Below, piece after piece: positions 34,101 through 46,110 of a DNA stretch of 64,000 nucleotides (positions are counted from its first letter, which is position 1; the number at the start of each line of letters is the position of its first letter). The DNA lies in the NCBI GenBank assembly GCA_024811115.1, contig JAKOGH010000030.1, forward strand, positions 167,964-231,963, given 5' to 3'. A program made the translations under genes and the position numbers. Under the pieces are notes generated by a model. That model worked only from the letters and a program-made list of their open reading frames with translations. It had not been told where the DNA came from and ran no database searches. The stretch comes from Terana coerulea. Lineage: Eukaryota > Basidiomycota > Agaricomycetes > Polyporales > Phanerochaetaceae.

Positions 34101-37100
34101 CGAGCGGTGTGTGCATCCTATCGATTATTGAGCTTCTAGTCCCTGACATGGAGTATTGCGTCACTTACTAAAGCAGCAAGGATCTATCGCCACGTTTCAG
34201 CAAACTGGATCAAACGATTGTGTAAAAGACGTACGTCGTCCAAAAGAAGAATTTCCGCAGATGTGTAGACTGCCCTGGCTAGCGTGACACGAGCCTGTGA
34301 ACCGAAGTGAGTGCCTTGCCGGTGCAAAAATCTGCACATTGTCTACCTTCTGGCCGCCGCTGAAACAGTTGTCAGTATTTGCAGGAGTGATGAAGAAGTT
34401 TGTCGCACCTCAATGTAAGCCCTTTCTCTCCCACCTCAGTTGAGTCGCCTGCTTGGAGCAGCTCGAGATCCTTTGTAAGGGCACATTGATAAAGAACTAT
34501 TGAGAGCACGTTGAGTGCGCAGCGAATGGCGTATATGTGCGCACGTACCAGCCTTGTACCGAGCTTCGTTGTACTCGGATCCGAGAAGGATATTTTCCTA
34601 CAACAATGTCAAACCGAGCAGAGACAACCGTAAGAATTTCCAAATACCCTGATAGTGGCATTCAGGACCCAAGACTCTTGAGTCGCATAGGCAACACCGC
34701 CAGCCTTTGGAAGGTTGACCCAGGAGTCATGACCCAACGGAATGTAGTGCATCTCGCCGAGCAGAGCCATCAAGACAGAGGTTTTACCGAAGCCAGTCGG
34801 TCCGACAACCAGGTTCACGGCACCACGTTTGAATACGATGTCGTTCTCGATACGGAGACGGAACACAGGCGTCGACGGTGTTCCGCCCGTGCTGCTCTTC
34901 GCCCAAGTAAACTCGCATTTGCCGAAGCCGATGTCCTGCCTATGAACAGTGGACGAGTCGCCGAGTGACCCGCGTCAGACTTGTCCTCGAAAGCATCCAA
35001 TAGTTCGGTCTAAGGAACCATCAATATTCTGTCAAATTTTCAACGAGGAGCTGCACATACGTTCCACAAGAAATCCGCCACGCGACTCAAGGAGACGTTC
35101 GCTGAATGGAGAAATTAGACCCAGCAACGTAGCGCCGTGTGCATCAGGTAGGAAGTGCTTGCCTTTGACGAGAGTCGGTATCTCGTAGAATAGGGTGAAC
35201 ATCTGGTTTCGCAACATATTGAATGCTAAGATCCAGTCAGCAAGAGACGGGCGGCAGTTACTATGCATGAGTCACCTGTCATGGACGAGAAGACGATAGA
35301 TGCTACAAAGATGATTTAGTTAAGCATTCCATTTTGTCAGAGTTGTATCTAACCGCTCAGGTCTTGCTTCATGACCAGTGTCTGCGCAAATTAGACGTCA
35401 GAGTTCTGCCATCACACATTTGAAATTCACGCACGAAGGTGGTGTACGTAGCAACCATATGCAAAGAGGGATGGTGTGACTGTTCTACAGTCAGTACTTC
35501 GGCGGTTGATGTTGAAACCACACAACACTCACTTGACGAAGAAGTTGGCCATGTCGAGCATCCTGCTCTTCCAGACGAGCCGGACCTCCGCCTCTCTCAG
35601 CTTGGCAACCTGTTCTTGTACCGGTGCCTGCCAGCCAAAGAGCTTGATCATGCGCAGGACGCTCATCACTAGCACAACAAAGCAAGGTCAATGTCCGCAT
35701 CCCAAATCGAACGTTTCTGGTCCGTACCTTCAGTTACTGATTGCACTCTGGCATCGGTCTACACCCAAGAGACGTTCAACAAGTCAGACTCGAGTCAAAA
35801 CGTTTGGAACATCTTCTTACCGCCTGCATCTTCCGCTTTTGAATGCCACCCAACAAGGAAGCAAAGCGCGCCGGCACCGGGAAGAGTGCAATCATTACAC
35901 CAAGTCCGACAAAAACGCTATCAAGCAAACGACAACGTTAAGCGGGTGTCCATCGTCCATCAACGCATACTGACCTCCAGCCAAGCACCGCATAGAGGAA
36001 ACACATGCTCAGTATGATTTGGGCCGGACATGAGACGACTGAGCGGCGACGTTAGGGAGAGGGATGGATTTGACGGAAGATAACACATACCAAGGGACAA
36101 GAAGTCCTTTCCTTCGCCAATATTCTCCAGATCGCTGGTGACCAGGTTGTTGATCTTTCCCACGAGGTTGCTTTTGCCGCTTTCTTGACTGCCGTCCTTG
36201 CCATCGCCGCCTGCAGCAGACTCATTGCTCTCAGTACCAGAGGCTGTCGAGCCGGCATCTGCCTTGAACCGAATGCGCAGTGAATGGTCGAACACCAGCG
36301 AGATTATGATGGCCTCGATTCGTACTACCGTGCCGGTCTAAGGTAGGGTAAGTCCAGCGACAGGATCTCAAAATTCGCTCGAGCACATACTGAGATGAAA
36401 TTGTACAGTTGCATCAGCAACGTGTCGATCATGGGCCCCAAAGCGATCCACAGAATCCAGACCCAAGGCCGCACCGTGGGACCTTCCCAGGAGGGCATGT
36501 CTCGCTGATGCTCGAGGTAGCTAAAAATGCCCTGTTTCAGCCTGAGCCCGCACAGAAGTCGGTGCACTTACCTTAGTAAGCGATTAATACCAATTGGGGC
36601 GGCAAGCTTGAAGAAGGCCTATCATAGAGACTCAGCAATGGATTGTGCAAACTTTCCGACGCATATAGTCACCTCAACAACGAGAATGACAGTCTGATAT
36701 AAAATCGACAGCCGGAACACTTTCAGAAGCCCCCAGAACAATGGCGCTTTCTTTGCACCTGAGTACGGGTCAAGGGCCTATCGAAACAGTCAGAACATAG
36801 CTCACCAAGTGACTCAAAAGTGGACAGTACGTACCACGTAGCTTTCTTTGATCAGGTGTTTGGCTTCATCATAGTCAGAAAGTGGCGGAAGCTGGCTATG
36901 TGCGAGATGAGGAACCCGGTAAGCCTTCCATACCATGGGGTCCAGGAAGAGATAGGTCAAGAACGAAAATATTGAGGCCGTTTGTTCAGGGTTCGGAGCA
37001 AGCATAGGGTTCTACAACGACGTTGTCATGGCCAGACGCGGATGGAAAAGGCATAAACATACCTTGGTATCAACAGGAACGTAGGGGTAAGGCTCAAACA

Positions 37101-37833
37101 ACGGTTCGAGAACGCCAGCAAAGGCGGCGAGGGCAACTTTAGCCCAGAGAATCTTTCCTTCAGCCACATCCTCTGGTTGCAGAGTAAACGTCATGAGCGG
37201 CCAAATGTCCCGGTAGGCGTATACAGCAAAGACCGCAAAGGAGACTATGGTTATATGCGCAGAATAGGTGAGGCTGGTTGTAGGTGAGGCCGACAAGATT
37301 AACACGCTTAGAATTGTTGCATATGCCTTTACCCGAAAATATAAGTTCAGGTGCTAAGCTTCTAAGAGTTTTGACTCACCAGGGGCGAGATCAACGCGAT
37401 GGTCGACCACGAAACGCGCGCCGCCGTGGCAGCGGAAACAACGCTGAGCGTTAAGAGTGCCAACAACGAGATAAAGCGGGAGAACTTGAAGATAATAATC
37501 GGAAGACTGCCGACCCGTTTCAGACCGGATTCCTGTGACTCTGACTCTCCAGTCTGAGTAGACTCAGGCTCCCTCAAATGCGCATTGTGAGAGAGCGCAT
37601 GGATGAAGAGCGCCGCGAATGACACAGCGGCGACTACCGCAGGAACCACGCGAGCATCCACGGACGGAAACGCCATCCCAGAAGGAACCTGGGAGAGATT
37701 GAAGCTATAGCGGATGAGCAGGTGTAAATGCTTGAATGAAAGGAGTCAGCCTTTCAACATACCTAGATGACGTGTCGGCAGTCAGGTTGACTGCGAACTG
37801 CAGAACCATTATTTGCTCTGGAGAGTGAGCCAT
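31116..37833 (-). CDS. ABCC (MRP/bile-pigment) type ABC transporter, left-arm copy
   Basis: Full transporter of about 1,500 residues in more than 20 exons. The start at 37833 ([20 protein letters not shown]) leads to an N-terminal hydrophobic TMD0-like part ([20 protein letters not shown]) and TMD1 ([20 protein letters not shown]). NBD1 has Walker [10 protein letters not shown] and the signature SGGQKARV. TMD2 includes [22 protein letters not shown]2 has Walker A GRTGSGKS, signature LSVGQRQ, and Walker [11 protein letters not shown], ending MRLGLR at 31116. Compared with the right-arm copy it lacks one base at about 34972-34975, just before NBD1, which throws the frame into a stop. Either the left copy is a pseudogene of recent date or the base is a sequence error. 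Family substrates are glutathione conjugates, metals or drugs; the substrate here is unknown. Confidence 0.88.
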
Positions 37834-38330
37834 GGCAACTTTCAACGATACTTGCGTGGGCAACGATTCGTTGATACCTGTTGAAGTAATGTTGTTAGTC
37901 TGAAAAGGGAGTGAAGAGACGTAGAAAGATTCAACACCCTCTACACTGCGTTGGTTAAATACCTTGGTGTTTGTGTTGGTTTCGGTTGCGATCCTATTCA
38001 AACCGGAGCCGCAGCGATCACTGACTCCGAAGACACACGTCGGGGGGAAGGCGGAATGTTGAAATGCCATACAAGTTCTCAACCGATGTCGGGCCAAATC
38101 ACACAACCACGCGGGCTTCAGCGCTCCCGTGCGTTTCACCGGCCGCCCTGGGCCTGGCGATGATACATCCTTGTCTGCACGGAGGAATTGAGCGGGTAGC
38201 ATGGTCATCAGTCAGCATTTCGATATGCTGTAGAGTCTGCGCCGCATATGAGTATGTTTCTCGATGAAAGAAGTAGGAAAGGAGTGAGGAAAGCTGCAAA
38301 CTGACTTGGACATGAAGCAGCACCCGGCGC
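37834..38330. other. 5' flank of the left ABC transporter
   Basis: No separate gene is seen. The same sequence, inverted and slightly diverged, precedes the right-arm transporter (about 60070-60564), so it probably holds the promoter and 5' UTR. Confidence 0.5.
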
Positions 38331-38560
38331 GTTTCCCACGGTGTACGCGGTACACCAGGCACCGGTGACTCACCATTTCTGGAAGAAGACCTCAGGCCTC
38401 AGGCTCGAAACCCACCAACACCGACGACTTGCCAACGGCGCAACACGCCTCGCTGGGTCTGCTGACTGCTTTCTCTAAGCAAAAAATGCACAAGTGATTA
38501 TGAAGTGACTAGATCTTGCGCGAAATAAATGCAGAACATATGACGCCCAATAAGTAATTG
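38331..38560 (+). repeat. Dispersed repeat, copy in left arm
   Basis: Aligns with 41746-41990. Shared landmarks are CCCACGGTGTACGCGG (CCCACGGTGCACGCGG in the other copy), GGTGACTCACCATT-like words, CCTCAGG followed by a TCGAAA B-box-like core, GACTTGCCAACG, and a downstream GCAAAAAATGCACAAGTGA-type stretch. The B-box-like core raises the possibility of a tRNA-derived SINE, but no A box or tail is clear. Confidence 0.55.
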
Positions 38561-38950
38561 TTCTACTGTGCGAGCCATGCAGCACCTCAAAGAACAGCAC
38601 CGTGATACCAGCGGCTGGACTGCTAAGGCATTGTGCGGATTGCAGGTGCGCTTTCCTTGGCCTCGCAAACAACGCATACAATCATAGGTAATTATACTCA
38701 CATTATGTTCACTAGATACGTGCCGGCTCCGCCGCCAAAAACCTTGCTTGGGTTTGTACAGGTGTAATCGTGTGCTGATTAAGCAGGACGACGGCGAGGA
38801 AGGGAACGGCCGTGGGAAAGGATGGGCGTCAGGCAAATGCCGGTAGGACGAAAAGTGGCTTCACATTAAAGGTTTCACAGTTACCTTGCAAGCAAGGTGA
38901 TTACACCATATAATCCAAGATAATTATCTCGGGGTTTTCCTTGATTAGTG

Positions 38951-39090
38951 CAACCTGCGGGTGGTCATGTTCTGCTCGGAGGGGTACACGACTCTGAGCG
39001 CACTTGCAGCAGTAAGTCTTCGCAGCTTGGCACTGCTAAATGCGACAGATATTATCAGCAGGCGCCAAGCATGGGGTGGGTGGGTCCCAT
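38951..39090 (+). pseudogene. Relic of a rhodanese-gene exon (left arm)
   Basis: This stretch matches the 3' part of the rhodanese gene at about 43404-43530. The core GTTCTGCTCGGAGGGGTACA is identical, and the deduced peptide FCSEGYTT...LLNATDII resembles the functional FCSEGYTSSLAA...LLNATDIV. It has no start, no flanking domain and breaks off at QAWGGW, so it is a dead fragment. It lies just beyond the 3' end of AAA copy 1. Confidence 0.8.
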
Positions 39091-39181
39091 GGAGCGGTGA
39101 CAAACTGTATGTATGTTTCCTTCATATTGTACATGTTCTCCATTCCAATCCCGAACACCTTATCGGCATGTTTTCGAGGCT

Positions 39182-40765
39182 TCAGAAATTGACACCGGCG
39201 TGGGCGAAGCTCCCTGCCCCGCCCACCGGCCTAGCCTGCACCATCCTCGTTATCATTCCACCAACCCCAGCCCCGGCACCCGTCTTCGCTTTCTCCTCCT
39301 TCTCGACATCGTCCTTGGACCTCAGGATCTGCGTCGCTAGGTACTCGATCTGCTTCATGAGCAGCGCCTCGAGGGTGTCCGCCGGGACCTCGTGGCCCGC
39401 CTGCCGCAGCGACTTGTCATGTGCCATCCGTAGCAGGAACGACACGAACCTACAGGAGGGCTGTCAGCGAGAGGTTGGTCATATGGGAAAGGGACGTACA
39501 GTTCCTTCAAGAACGCGAACGACCAGCCTTCAGTGTTCTCGGCAACTTCGACCGCAACGTCTTCAGGCTTCTCGAAGCTCGCACCGCCGGTGCCCTGGAG
39601 TGCATTGACCTTGTTCAGCCACTTCGCGGCAAAGGCTTTGCGCAGCTCTGGAGAGGGAAGGGAGAAGTTGTACTTGACGTCGAAGCGGGACGGGCGGTTG
39701 AGGATGGCGTCGTCGATGCGCTCGGGATGGTTCGTGGTAGCGATAGTCAGAATCCCGTCATTGTCTGCCTGTGATACTGTCAGCGTCATTCAGGGGAGGA
39801 ATCCGGACTGTTGGAGCTCACCAGTCCATCGAGCTCGTTAAGGAAGAAAGAACGGGCTTCGGGTGTCACCATCGCGTCGAGGTCCTCCAGGATGAGGATA
39901 CACGGGGAATGCTGGCGTGCATGTTCAAAGATCGAGCGAATGCCTTGCTCGGGGCCCTGGATAACGCCTTCAGTATTTTATTCCACCTCAGGTTGAAAGA
40001 CGAACATACCATATGAGTCACAAAAGACTTCACATACAGCGGCGTACCCTTGATTTCGTTCAGCAACGCCTTGATAGACTCGGTCTTCCCGTTTCCAGGC
40101 GGACCGAGGAGCAAGATCCCGCGCTTCCACGTGATGCCCAACGAAGCATACACCTCCTTGCTCGCGAAGAACGTCTGCGTGTCACGGCGCAGCCCATCCT
40201 TGAACTTCTCATCCAGCACCACTTCGTCCCACTTCGCATTCGCGACCGCCTTGTAAAGCTGCTTGCTCTTGCTCCAGTGCCCGCCCTCGAACACCCAGAT
40301 CTCCTCCTTCAGCTCGTTCGCCCACTTGTACACCGCGTCGCGGAGTGCCGTGCCCACTGTGTCGTCCGTGCCGGAGAACACGATGTGGTACAACGTGTAG
40401 CTTTGGCGGTCGAGCGTCCACGAGGCCTTGTATACGAGGAAGTCGGTGGCTTCGTACGTGAACTTGGACACGCCGGCGATGGCGTTCGTGTACGTGCGAT
40501 GGGCCTCGGTGTCGTAGTGCACGAGGCTGTGCGTCTCGGCTTCGACGATCGTCGGGGTCACGTTGATGGTGGCGAGATACGCAGAGAGTGGGAACGTGCC
40601 ATCCCAGCAAGACACGACCGACAAGTGCTGCGAGTTGGGATGTTGATTTTTGAGATACTTGATGAGGTTGAGCTGAGGATTGGGTACGGGAGTGTTCAGT
40701 TGCGCATCGAGGGCAGCCGCGAATGAAACAGTAGCAGCGGCGGGGCGTCCGAAGGCGAAAGACAT
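39182..40765 (-). CDS. Classical AAA ATPase, copy 1 (left arm)
   Basis: About 475 residues in four exons. The start at 40765 gives [21 protein letters not shown] family-specific N-terminal region of about 220 residues (no membrane segment seen) leads to the AAA module: Walker [11 protein letters not shown], Walker [11 protein letters not shown], sensor-1 region [20 protein letters not shown] and RFDVKYNF with the arginine-finger segment. The C-terminus has [20 protein letters not shown] and ends [13 protein letters not shown] at 39182. All exons are open. AAA proteins of this class use ATP to remodel or unfold partners. It resembles fungal P-loop ATPases often annotated as BCS1-like, but lacks a visible BCS1 N-terminal membrane anchor, so the role is unassigned. 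Two relatives lie at 55288 and 57840. Confidence 0.88.
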
Positions 40766-40811
40766 GGCTGTAGTGAGATGAGTCCTCGCACTCCAGTCCG
40801 AGTCTCTGTAT

Positions 40812-40820
40812 CCTTTTAAC
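40812..40820 (-). promoter_or_regulatory. TATA-like element of AAA copy 1
   Basis: GTTAAAAGGA on the minus strand, about 50 nt before the start codon. The same element and spacing occur before the other two AAA copies (55240-55249 and 57791-57800). Confidence 0.55.
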
Positions 40821-41639
40821 TAGACCTCTAAGACGCCCTGGCTCAACTTGCTCTCGCCGCAGCGCCTAGTAATAAGGTCCTGTCTTGCAGTCGAGTCAAT
40901 CGAAGGTAGCCCGCATGTACTATGGCCACATTTTACTACGGAGAAGGTCATGTTGCCAAATTCGATGCGGCGCAGCCAATGACAAGACGTTCTCGGGGCG
41001 ACAGCGCGCTGTTCCGACTGACGAGGAGTCAGGAATGCATCTCCGGCAAGCACGTGTCATAGACCGCAGGCACTTCTGAGATGGCCCGCAGCGCAACAAG
41101 ACCACAGTGCTGTGGAATGGTGATGTGAGCACTGCGTAAAGTCCCTAAGTAGCGATAACCTGACTCACACGCTCGTTCCGAAACCATAAGCTGAGAGCCA
41201 AATACATTGTGACAACACTCTGTTAAGCGAATTGGCGAGCTGAATCTGATCATACCATCAACACAAATATGCAGAGCTACGATGCCACCTTTGCTCAAAG
41301 TTCAGAGCTGTGTAATGGAAGAACCAGCTAGCATATGAAGTGGTTCTGAATAGGTGGTGGTGGTCGAGGAAGAAGAGCGGTACCACTTTGAGGTACTAGG
41401 CGGCGTAAAACGTCATCAGATGTTCTGAAGACAAGATTGGGGCCGAGATGTCTATTTCCGCGGAGGCCGAAGTAATAAAGGTGCCTCTCGAGCTTGGAGA
41501 CATTGCGTGAGGAGTCGACGGAGGTCATGCTGGAAGAATCTTCCTCTTGCTACGTCGCTGGAGCTGGACGAAAGACGCTTCCAGTAATTGTAAGACGAGA
41601 GGATTTGGCTGAGGAAATCGGCTGGGCGAGTTGAACAAG

Positions 41640-41735
41640 TTGAGCAAGTTGGTAACCTACCATTCCTGGTAGGAGGCCTTACAGTAGGTTCGAAATCCAC
41701 CGTCACCAACGACTTGCCAACAAGAGTGAGTAAAG
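41640..41735 (+). repeat. Dispersed repeat, short partial copy
   Basis: Contains GTTGGTAACCTACCATTCCT, GGTTCGAAATCCACC (an exact Pol III B-box-like word) and ACCAACGACTTGCCAAC. A diverged copy of the same words follows 160 nt later at 41805-41880. Confidence 0.55.
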
Positions 41736-41745
41736 CCACGAACTT

Positions 41746-41990
41746 GCACGAAGAAACGCCAGGCGCCTTTTCCCACGGTGCACGCGGTGCACGAGATGAC
41801 ACCGGTAACTTACCATTCCTGGAAGGAGGCCTCAGGTTCGAAACTCACCGGCACCAACGATTTGCCAACGACACAAGTTCACGCCTCGTCGAAGTTGCTA
41901 ACGTTTCCCTTTGCGCAAAACATCTTCAAGTGAGTATAAATTGCGCAAAATAGGCACAGATTTCACGACGCTCAAACCTCTTTCATTTCT
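41746..41990 (+). repeat. Dispersed repeat, longer copy
   Basis: Related to 38331-38560 and, inverted, to 59870-60090. Words in order: CCCACGGTGCACGCGGTGCA, CACCGGTAACTTACCATTCC, GGAGGCCTCAGGTTCGAAAC, ACCAACGATTTGCCAACG, and a GCGCAAAA...TTGCGCAAAATAG tail. It lies just outside the inverted-repeat arm, so the element also exists independently of the duplication. Confidence 0.55.
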
Positions 41991-42419
41991 CGATCAAATT
42001 CAACGATCCAAGAATCTACTGAAGCTCGGGATCAGATTGAACTTCAACTTCGCTTCACACTGAGCACTAGCTACTAAAGAGTCTACATATACATGTGAGT
42101 GAGTGGACATTGGCCGATTTCAGCTCGCCTGCGCACACACGCAAGAGACATGGTTGAACGACTTTGATGCCGCTCGGTAGCAGCCTGGCGCCATAATGCT
42201 CGAGTTTCGCATATGACAACAGTAAATATGTGCGAAAGGCGAGCATTTCTTGGACAATTAGTCACGCATGGCATGCACGGCGCGAGGTATCCATGGGTTT
42301 TGTGTGTTGTGACCTTCAACCCACCCCCTCATTTCTCTGGATTATTTGCGAACAGTCGATGACCTTATCGCACAGAACGAGAGAAGACTAACTTTGCACA
42401 TTGTGCCTGGTAATCCATT

Positions 42420-43584
42420 ATGGTTCACATCGAAGAAATTCCGGACAGCTCTGCTGGCAGTGTCCGCAAGTCGCGCACCTCGGGCAGCTCGTCAACGAAA
42501 AGTTATGGACAAATAATCACGCCACGAATTCTGCAGGATATCATCGACGATCCGCTCACTGCGTCCCCCAAACCTCTCACCAACCTCACGCCGTCTCAAG
42601 CTTCTCACATCAGCACGCTCCCCGAACCGCTGCCAGAGCCAGCGACCCATTTCGACCAGCCGTCGGGGTCTTCAGCGGCGTCACAACAATGGACTCTGGA
42701 TGACGTCCGCGAGCAGGTGGCGCAAAGCATCGCCCTGAAGACAATCAGCAAGGCACAGGTCATTGATGATACGAAAGCTGGCGTCGTGACCACGCTCTCC
42801 GCGTCATCCGAGCCAAACTTTCTACGCCGCGTCGCCTTCAGGATCAGGTGCATCTGCCAGCCGTCGGAGACGTCCTATCTGTTCGCCGTCGCGATGTCGA
42901 GCTCGCCCGGCACCGCTGCTCCCCTCCTGTTGTGCTCGTCTTCGCAGATTATCCTGCAGAGCGCATCGCTGCTCGTAGGCGGGAAGTTCACCGGCAGGAT
43001 CTCCCGCACGCCGACACCAGCGCGGACGAGTGCGGCTATACGTGGCTGGGACACGTCGTGGACCTCGGCGTGTCCCTTTACGACGAGGAAGCGCTCTGGG
43101 ACGTCGTCCGCAAAGCGGCGCGGCGCCTCCTGGACCCGCTCGTGCCGCCGCCAGGCTCCATGGGAATCGACCAGATCCTCGCGGCCGCCCGCGCACGCCT
43201 CGAGCGCATCACGCCCGCGACGGCGTACGGCGAGCTGGGGAGCCGACCTCGCCGTGGCCCGTCGTCCTCGTCGACATCCGCCCGGCCGCGCAGCGGCAAG
43301 CCGAGGGCAGCATCGACGGCGCGCTGGTGGTCGAGCGCAACGTGCTCGAGTGGCGCTTCGACCCGCGCAGCGACGCGCGGCTGCCTATCGCGGACCGCTA
43401 CGACCTGCGGGTCATCGTGTTCTGCTCGGAGGGGTACACGAGCTCGCTTGCGGCCGCGAGTCTCCGCGACTTGGGACTGCTGAATGCGACGGATATTGTC
43501 GGCGGGTATCAGGCGTGGAGGCAGGCGGGGCTTCCTTCGGAGGTGGAGATCCTTGCGACTGGGGCGCAATCGGATGTTTCCTAG
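42420..43584 (+). CDS. Rhodanese-domain protein with an unassigned N-terminal region
   Basis: A single-exon gene, start MVHIEEIPDSSAGSVRKSRT. Residues from about 95 (QQWTLDDVREQVAQSIALKT) to SSSQIILQSASLLVGGKF are an unassigned region that continues, after one shift, as YTWLGHVVDLGVSLYDEEAL. The C-terminal third is a rhodanese fold: PVVLVDIRPAAQRQAEGSID, VVERNVLEWRFDP, the active-site loop with Cys in VIVFCSEGYTSSLAA, and LLNATDIVGGYQAWRQAGLP, stop at 43584. Two one-base shifts are needed to keep this reading: one at the C3 run 43003-43005 and one at the G4 run 43237-43240, each consistent with one missing base. The rhodanese part looks bacterial-like (actinobacterial proteins have similar loops). 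Sulfur transfer is likely but unproven. Confidence 0.72.
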
Positions 43585-46110
43585 ACAGGCTGGAAGTATG
43601 AGTTTGCAGAGTGTTCCGTAAAATGAGTAGCGTTCAGCCCTAGTCACAGGTCCAGGATAGGCCTATGCCGACAATGCATGTGCGCCTTCTGGCCTGGAGA
43701 ATTCATCCCGATCTCTTGCTCTTCGCTTGTAATTTGGGGAAGGATCGGGGTGCTGAAGCCTCGAGATTATCATAACCGTAATTGCGGTATGCGGCTCCTG
43801 GGTGTAGTACTGAGCTATGAATACTTGCTGAATAATCTGCCGATCTCTTCGCGTACCCGTGGCCGTATGCCCGCATTGACGCAATAGAGTAGCGGGGAGC
43901 ACAAGTGCAGCCTCGGGGTACAGTTTCTGGCGCCCTGAAGAGCAGGGAAAGTTTGCAAATTGTAAGATCGAGTAACGACGGGCACGACCAGACAAACAGC
44001 CTGCTTACCATCCGATGCATGTATGCGAAGTCTGCTAGGCTCGATCATAACGAAGACGGGGCGCCGAATCGCCTCACGATATCGCTTGTGTGGGGGCAAA
44101 ATGATACAGCAACTTGGGAAGTGAATTGGAGGCGTCGTCCGAGGTCGTCTGCAGTGATGATCCGCCCTGAATAAGAAGTTAGCCTCGTCAGGTTCACGCT
44201 GAACCGCCGCTCTAAACCAGCTGCTTGCCTCCAAGTGTGCCCCAGCATGACGCTTCTGAGAAATCAGATAAGTACGCAACGTGTTCGGAGAGCCGACCCG
44301 TCAATAAGCTCATGGAGCGAAATGAACTGCACAGGGGCAAAAGCGCGTGCATTAAGACTTCAGTCGAAGTAGAAGTGATGTTGCGGCATCAGACAGTTTG
44401 TAGACACGAGACGAAGAACGGAGCTCAGTTGCCTGAAAGCCACCAGTCGGCGAATCAGCGTCAGTGAGCTACTGCCAAACGCAAGCAGGCATAGCAATTG
44501 ATGTCCCTGCGAAAAATTTTCACCATTTAGATGGTCCCACGTTATCGGCTGCAGCTGGAGATTCATTCACATACGGGCAATGCATCTCACCTGTGCAGTC
44601 ATGTGTGTTCCTATAACTTGCAGTCGCACATCATGCAAGCGCACATCTACTCAGTGAACGACAGTGCTCACACAGGATGCTTGATCATTCCGGGCACATA
44701 CGGTATCACATGACGAGCCATCCGATAGGGCCGAACGTGGCACTCTCCGAAGTGATGATAGACTTTGGATGGTTTCTCGGTGGAGAAGACATGGTTCATG
44801 AATGAATGGGTGCAGATAGAACGAATCTGTGAGGCCGGTGACCAATCTCGATTGTTCACCGGGTTCTCGATGATGTCACGTCGTGGTCTTTTCTAAGAGG
44901 AAGCTATGTCAGACCAGGAGCAATAGCCACAATAGCAGACGGGCAACACACGGGGTGGGTCGTTCCTAGGACACTTAATCCTCACTAGGCCTCACTTTTC
45001 GCTCGGTTCTGGATTGGGGAGCGAAGAGCTATCGATGGGTGCAATTACCAACAGCTACAAGCAAAGCTGGATGAATGAGCATGTACCAGTGACCTGGTTA
45101 TGCCGGCACCGGTGCTGCAACTCCTAGACAGAATGAGCCAAGGTGTATGATCGTCATTGAAAGCCGGGACGTACCTCCGTTCCCCGTGGAGCATGGTAGG
45201 AACGCTGTGGCGCGAAGTATGCTCCTCCACCGAACCGTGATGTCCTACGGTGTAGAGCTGGTGCTCAAAAGCTGAGGTCATTGGTGGGACCCCGCCATAT
45301 GCTTGTTATCGATCTTCCAAACAGTAGTACCTTCGTCCGTTGGAGTATCATCGGGATCTTCCATAGCGGTAGGAGAGCCCGCCTGTCCGCCCGCTCGCAT
45401 GGTGGGCCGCACGCCCAGCGTAGCACACAAGGCTTTGTAACGTGAACGTATTTGACGGAAGAGCTTCGGTATGTCAAGCTCAGAAGGTTCGGCTGCAGAT
45501 GGGTTGTTCTTGGGAAACTGCGCTATGAGTTCCAGCAGGTGTTTTATGTTGCTTGTCGCGCGACTGTTGTGAAATTGGATGAGCTACGCTTCTCCGAAAT
45601 GGAAGTGGATAGAATGTTACTCGTCTCTTCCGCTTTGCGACCCGAGGATTGTTTTCCACATGAGTGCAAAACCTTCGTAAAAGCCGAGTTCTTCCCACAT
45701 CTCGAACCCTTTCTCTCTGCCCAAGGCTCGGCCTTCGATCAGTCCGTGTATGCGCCCATGAGCATAACCGTCTTGATATCCTTCGTCATAGAATCTATGA
45801 CGGATGATAGTTTAGCATGCAGCAAGCTCAAAGAATTCCATTAACCTACGACTGCTCTACATGCACCAGACTTTCCAAGTCGAAATCCATAGCAATGGTC
45901 GGAGGACAAGATGGAGAAACCAGCACTGAGCAGAGCGTCAGAGGAAATACAGATAACCGCCCACGCTGAGCTGTAACTTTGTCTCTCCGCTGATAGCATC
46001 AATGCGCGCTTTCGCTCACGTTCGAGGCTCTCGAGTCGTGTCGTGACCTTCGTTCGTAGCCTCCATCCTCGCGGCCGGCGAGCAGCCTTCTTCTCTCGCT
46101 CTCGACAAGC
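43585..46110. other. Intergenic, no gene recognised
   Basis: About 2.5 kb with only short frames. The most protein-like is an uninterrupted 130-codon plus-strand frame at 45452-45844 (ends SLACSKLKEFH), but it has no domain or splice context. The last 150 nt before 46111 are pyrimidine-rich and probably belong to the next gene's promoter/5' UTR. Confidence 0.45.

Larger units (their letters stand above)
34399..41382. repeat. Left arm of a large inverted duplication
   Basis: This segment is the reverse complement of 57227-64000. The coordinate sum of matching points is about 98,606 at the AAA gene and about 98,397 within the ABC gene; the roughly 210-base step is an indel in the 38.4-39.0 kb interval. 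It includes the 5' two-thirds of the ABC transporter, a rhodanese relic, a dispersed repeat and AAA ATPase copy 1 with its 5' flank. By eye, identity is 95-98% in the coding stretches compared. The left limit is set only by the window end of the other arm. Confidence 0.9.

Noticed and set aside
40013..40726. 237-codon plus-strand frame over AAA copy 1
   Set aside because: Mirror of the conserved AAA exon; the same shadow appears opposite copies 2 and 3.
39182..40765. Mitochondrial BCS1 chaperone as a firm call for the AAA genes
   Set aside because: The AAA core fits, but the BCS1 N-terminal membrane helix and import region are not visible, so only the AAA class is claimed.
41690..41705. tRNA gene suggested by GGTTCGAAATCC
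   Set aside because: The flanking bases do not form a T-stem, acceptor stem or clear anticodon arm; better explained as part of a repeat.
45452..45844. 130-codon plus-strand frame ending SLACSKLKEFH
   Set aside because: Protein-like in places but isolated, with no homology I recognise; not enough support.
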